A stretch of 64,000 nucleotides of DNA from Fimbriimonadaceae bacterium (GTDB taxonomy: Bacteria; Armatimonadota; Fimbriimonadia; Fimbriimonadales; Fimbriimonadaceae). Location of the stretch: positions 62,001-126,000 of the forward strand of contig JADLBH010000002.1 in assembly GCA_020847855.1 (NCBI GenBank). Reading direction: 5' to 3'. Position 1 is the stretch's first letter, and each line of letters begins with the position of its first letter. Under the pieces are notes generated by a model. It made no database searches. It saw only the letters and a program-made list of their open reading frames with translations, and was not told the origin of the DNA. Both the position numbers and the translations under genes were made by a program. Shown here piece by piece: positions 62,901 to 64,000 of the stretch.

Positions 62901-64000
62901 CGGAGACGGGCGAGGTGATCGCGAGCATGGGCGACTTCGTGAACGAGGCGCAGGTCAAGGCGCTCGACTCCGTAGAAGACGCCTTCTACTCCGTCTTCGA
63001 AGAGGCGGATGAGAAGGCCCAAGCTGGGATCAAGGAGAAGTACGAGCGAGCAGGCTATCGGGTGGACGAGCACGGACGGCTCGGGATGAAGGTGCGAAGC
63101 CCGATCACCTGTGAGCTCGAGCACGGCATCTGCTCCTCGTGCTACGGCGTTGACCTTTCGACGAGCAAGCCGGTGGAGGCTGGGGTGGCGGTGGGGATCA
63201 TCGCGGCGCAGTCCATCGGCGAGCCGGGCACCCAGCTTACAATGCGGACCTTCCACACCGGAGGTGTCGCGGGCTCCAAGACGATCGCGCGTACGAACCA
63301 GTACAAGACCGGAAAGTTCGTCCGACAGTTCCAAGAGGACTTTGAAGCGGCTACGAACACGGACCTGGACTCCTTTGACCCAGGGAAGCTGCTCGAGACG
63401 CAGGAAGCCGTCGTGAAGGGCCTGTTCAGTCCCGAAGGATCGGAGGACGGAAAGGACGGTAAGGCCAAGAAGACGACGAAGGCCGCCGAAAAGGCAGCCG
63501 AGAAGATGGACAGCGACAGCCGCAAGCTCTGGGAGCGATCGAGGAAGACCTTCTTCTACTCCTGGACGGGCGAGTCCAGCGGCATCGTCCGCGTGGAGGA
63601 GATATTCGAGGCCCGAAAACAGCCTCGTGGAAAGGCGATCATCTGCCCGGTGACCGGCACGATCCTCGACGTTCAGCGCTCCGTCTACGGTCGCTGGGTC
63701 GTGGTGGAGGCCGTTGTCCCGACCGATGTCGTCCACAAGCAGGCCTACATCGCCGAACAAGCCTTCGAGGGCGTCGAGTCCAAGGGCAAGGTGTACGTCG
63801 AGCGGACGATCGGGCAAAAAATGTCCACGCAGACGCTCCAAGTCCTACGCAAGTACGGCGTCAAGGAGGTCAAGATCTTCCTCACCGTGCTCGTCCCGCC
63901 GCTCGGCAATCTGCCCGTGCAAAAGGGGCAGCGCGTGATCAAGGGCGACCCGCTTACCGAGGGCCCCCTCGACCCGCACGAGGTTCTTGACCTGGCGGGC
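59978..64000 (+). CDS. rpoC: DNA-directed RNA polymerase subunit beta' (3' end cut off by window edge)
   Basis: The first 1341 codons are present with no stop. Zinc site 1 is CSCG...CERC at about 55-76. The active-site motif [12 protein letters not shown] is at about 543-554, with the three catalytic aspartates. The bridge-helix/trigger-loop region includes RGLMFNQF and [14 protein letters not shown]...[25 protein letters not shown]. Zinc site 2 is DDCG followed by [15 protein letters not shown] Lys/Ala-rich acidic insert lies near 1155-1175 ([18 protein letters not shown]). ATG 59978 is supported by the conserved start of the protein. It is separated from rpoB by 1157 nt containing an antisense gene. 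Confidence 0.96.
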   Translation, partial: MADSTHFDKIRIGIASPEDIKSWSHGEVKKPETINYRTFKPERDGLFCEKIFGPTKDWECSCGRYKKIKFRGIICERCGVEVTRSKVRRERMGHIELAAPVSHIWYLKGVPSPISLILDISPRQLEKVVYFASFIIIDLELEKIQEALPKILDSVEKEKLAIHAQMRELETESLMRLMKEMSDNPDEYFDESFVRDRFKANFDRIRAEYRDADERIRDLDIAAEIIGKVEIYQLLEEDKWRAISKMLDLVSRQLKEDLTELIKASIGADAVRELLRRVDLDQMVKDLRQEIVTTTSQKRARAIKRLDLAESLIQSRCKPEWMVMDFVPVISPELRPMVQLDGGRFATSDLNDLYRRIINRNNRLKKIIEIQAPESIINHEKRLLQEAVDALIDNGRRARPVVGSNQRPLKSLSDMLKGKEGRFRKNLLGKRVDYSGRSVIVVGPHLKLHQCGLPKEMALELFKPFVMKTLVERKVTQNIKTAKRMIERTHPTVWDALEDVIKEHPVLLNRAPTLHRLGIQAFEPILVEGKAIQLHPLVCHAYNADFDGDQMAVHVPLSLQSQSEARVLMLSTQNLFSPADGRPVHSPVQDIVLGCYALTFTNRAAAERLAQQEEAHKKSPEKNPAPYVYAGPEEVSYLVESPVSNSVGLNDLIRVRIQRPVFRSEGVDYLDPETGVEYRFENRENEFGEEIKELVAYEQEMENVIVTTTPGRLYHNLILPYPLRFSQRFLDMELTKKGIAEAIVACRTAVGAEGTIKFLDDLKALGFKWATKYGISIALTDMDPPARREEMLGDADGKAMRVLEQFRRGMISFREMQESLVRLWTSTYDEIGNAIVDSMHQDNPLSIITVSGARGSVKQLAQLSGMRGLMFNQFNEVIYELPVKSSFQKGLSMLEFFVTTHGARKGLADTALRTADAGYLTRRLVDVAQDVIVRADDCGTTDGVYACRLMFEGKTLETMGERAEFRYCIEDVADPETGEVIASMGDFVNEAQVKALDSVEDAFYSVFEEADEKAQAGIKEKYERAGYRVDEHGRLGMKVRSPITCELEHGICSSCYGVDLSTSKPVEAGVAVGIIAAQSIGEPGTQLTMRTFHTGGVAGSKTIARTNQYKTGKFVRQFQEDFEAATNTDLDSFDPGKLLETQEAVVKGLFSPEGSEDGKDGKAKKTTKAAEKAAEKMDSDSRKLWERSRKTFFYSWTGESSGIVRVEEIFEARKQPRGKAIICPVTGTILDVQRSVYGRWVVVEAVVPTDVVHKQAYIAEQAFEGVESKGKVYVERTIGQKMSTQTLQVLRKYGVKEVKIFLTVLVPPLGNLPVQKGQRVIKGDPLTEGPLDPHEVLDLAG

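Noticed and set aside
61898-63841. 647-codon open frame opposite rpoC
   Set aside because: It is a complement frame of a highly conserved gene with unlikely composition (many His, Asp, Leu and Arg) and no start signals.

Overview
The window is a dense, GC-rich bacterial chromosome segment. It holds about 55 protein genes, one tRNA and no gap longer than about 280 bp. There are no insertion sequences, prophage genes or CRISPR arrays. Two exported proteins end in PEP-CTERM tails. The glycine decarboxylase is of the split GcvPA/GcvPB type. Many genes lack a Shine-Dalgarno site and instead carry a TANNNT box 5-13 bases before the start codon. Together these suggest a Gram-negative-type, non-proteobacterial lineage. 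My best guess is Armatimonadota (Fimbriimonadia-like), but that is an inference from gene content, not from a marker phylogeny.

Layout. 1-3.5 kb: a truncated exported STN-like protein, rluD and radC (overlapping), a TSUP permease and initiator tRNA-fMet. 3.5-9 kb: a small membrane protein and a DUF5695-like large protein behind surE, facing a VanZ-like gene followed by a degenerate ApgM-like gene. 9-13.7 kb: an exported protein with twelve DxxGxDxY repeats and a HEAT tail, an anchored hypothetical and carA. 13.8-21.2 kb: dxr-rseP on the minus strand, then HDOD, lysA, a second site-2 protease, trpS and a HAD phosphatase. 21.3-26.2 kb: gcvH-gcvPA, a stand-alone C-terminal half of carB, a BFN nuclease-domain gene and a PEP-CTERM protein. 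26.4-34.4 kb: rpsJ on its own, a kinase-like phosphotransferase, several exported or metabolic enzymes, and accB with an amidohydrolase. 34.5-41.2 kb: a large exported protein, then a GH65 lipoprotein-glgP pair. 41.3-49.8 kb: smc, upp, gcvPB with an ABM-like gene and a lipoate-ligase-like gene, a lipoprotein and a VOC protein. 49.8-53.5 kb: sucD-nifS and rpoD-araC on the minus strand. 53.5-64 kb: a degenerate hisB-like gene, two tandem small membrane proteins, rpoB, an antisense PEP-CTERM gene, and rpoC running off the end.

How genes work together. GcvH, GcvPA, GcvPB and the lipoate-ligase-like protein are parts of one glycine cleavage and lipoylation system spread over two loci; gcvT is not here. 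CarA and the half CarB imply a carbamoyl-phosphate synthase with a divided large subunit. RpoB, RpoC and RpoD provide the transcription machinery. GH65 and GlgP form an alpha-glucan unit.

Most worth attention: the leaderless-type promoters, including three whose -10 box contains the upstream gene's stop codon; the 12-repeat DxxGxDxY/HEAT protein; a C-terminal domain shared by two exported proteins; the split carB; rpoB and rpoC separated by an antisense gene; two natural substitutions in the rifampicin pocket; and two probable pseudoenzymes (HisB-like and ApgM-like). I saw no defence island or clearly new multi-gene system.
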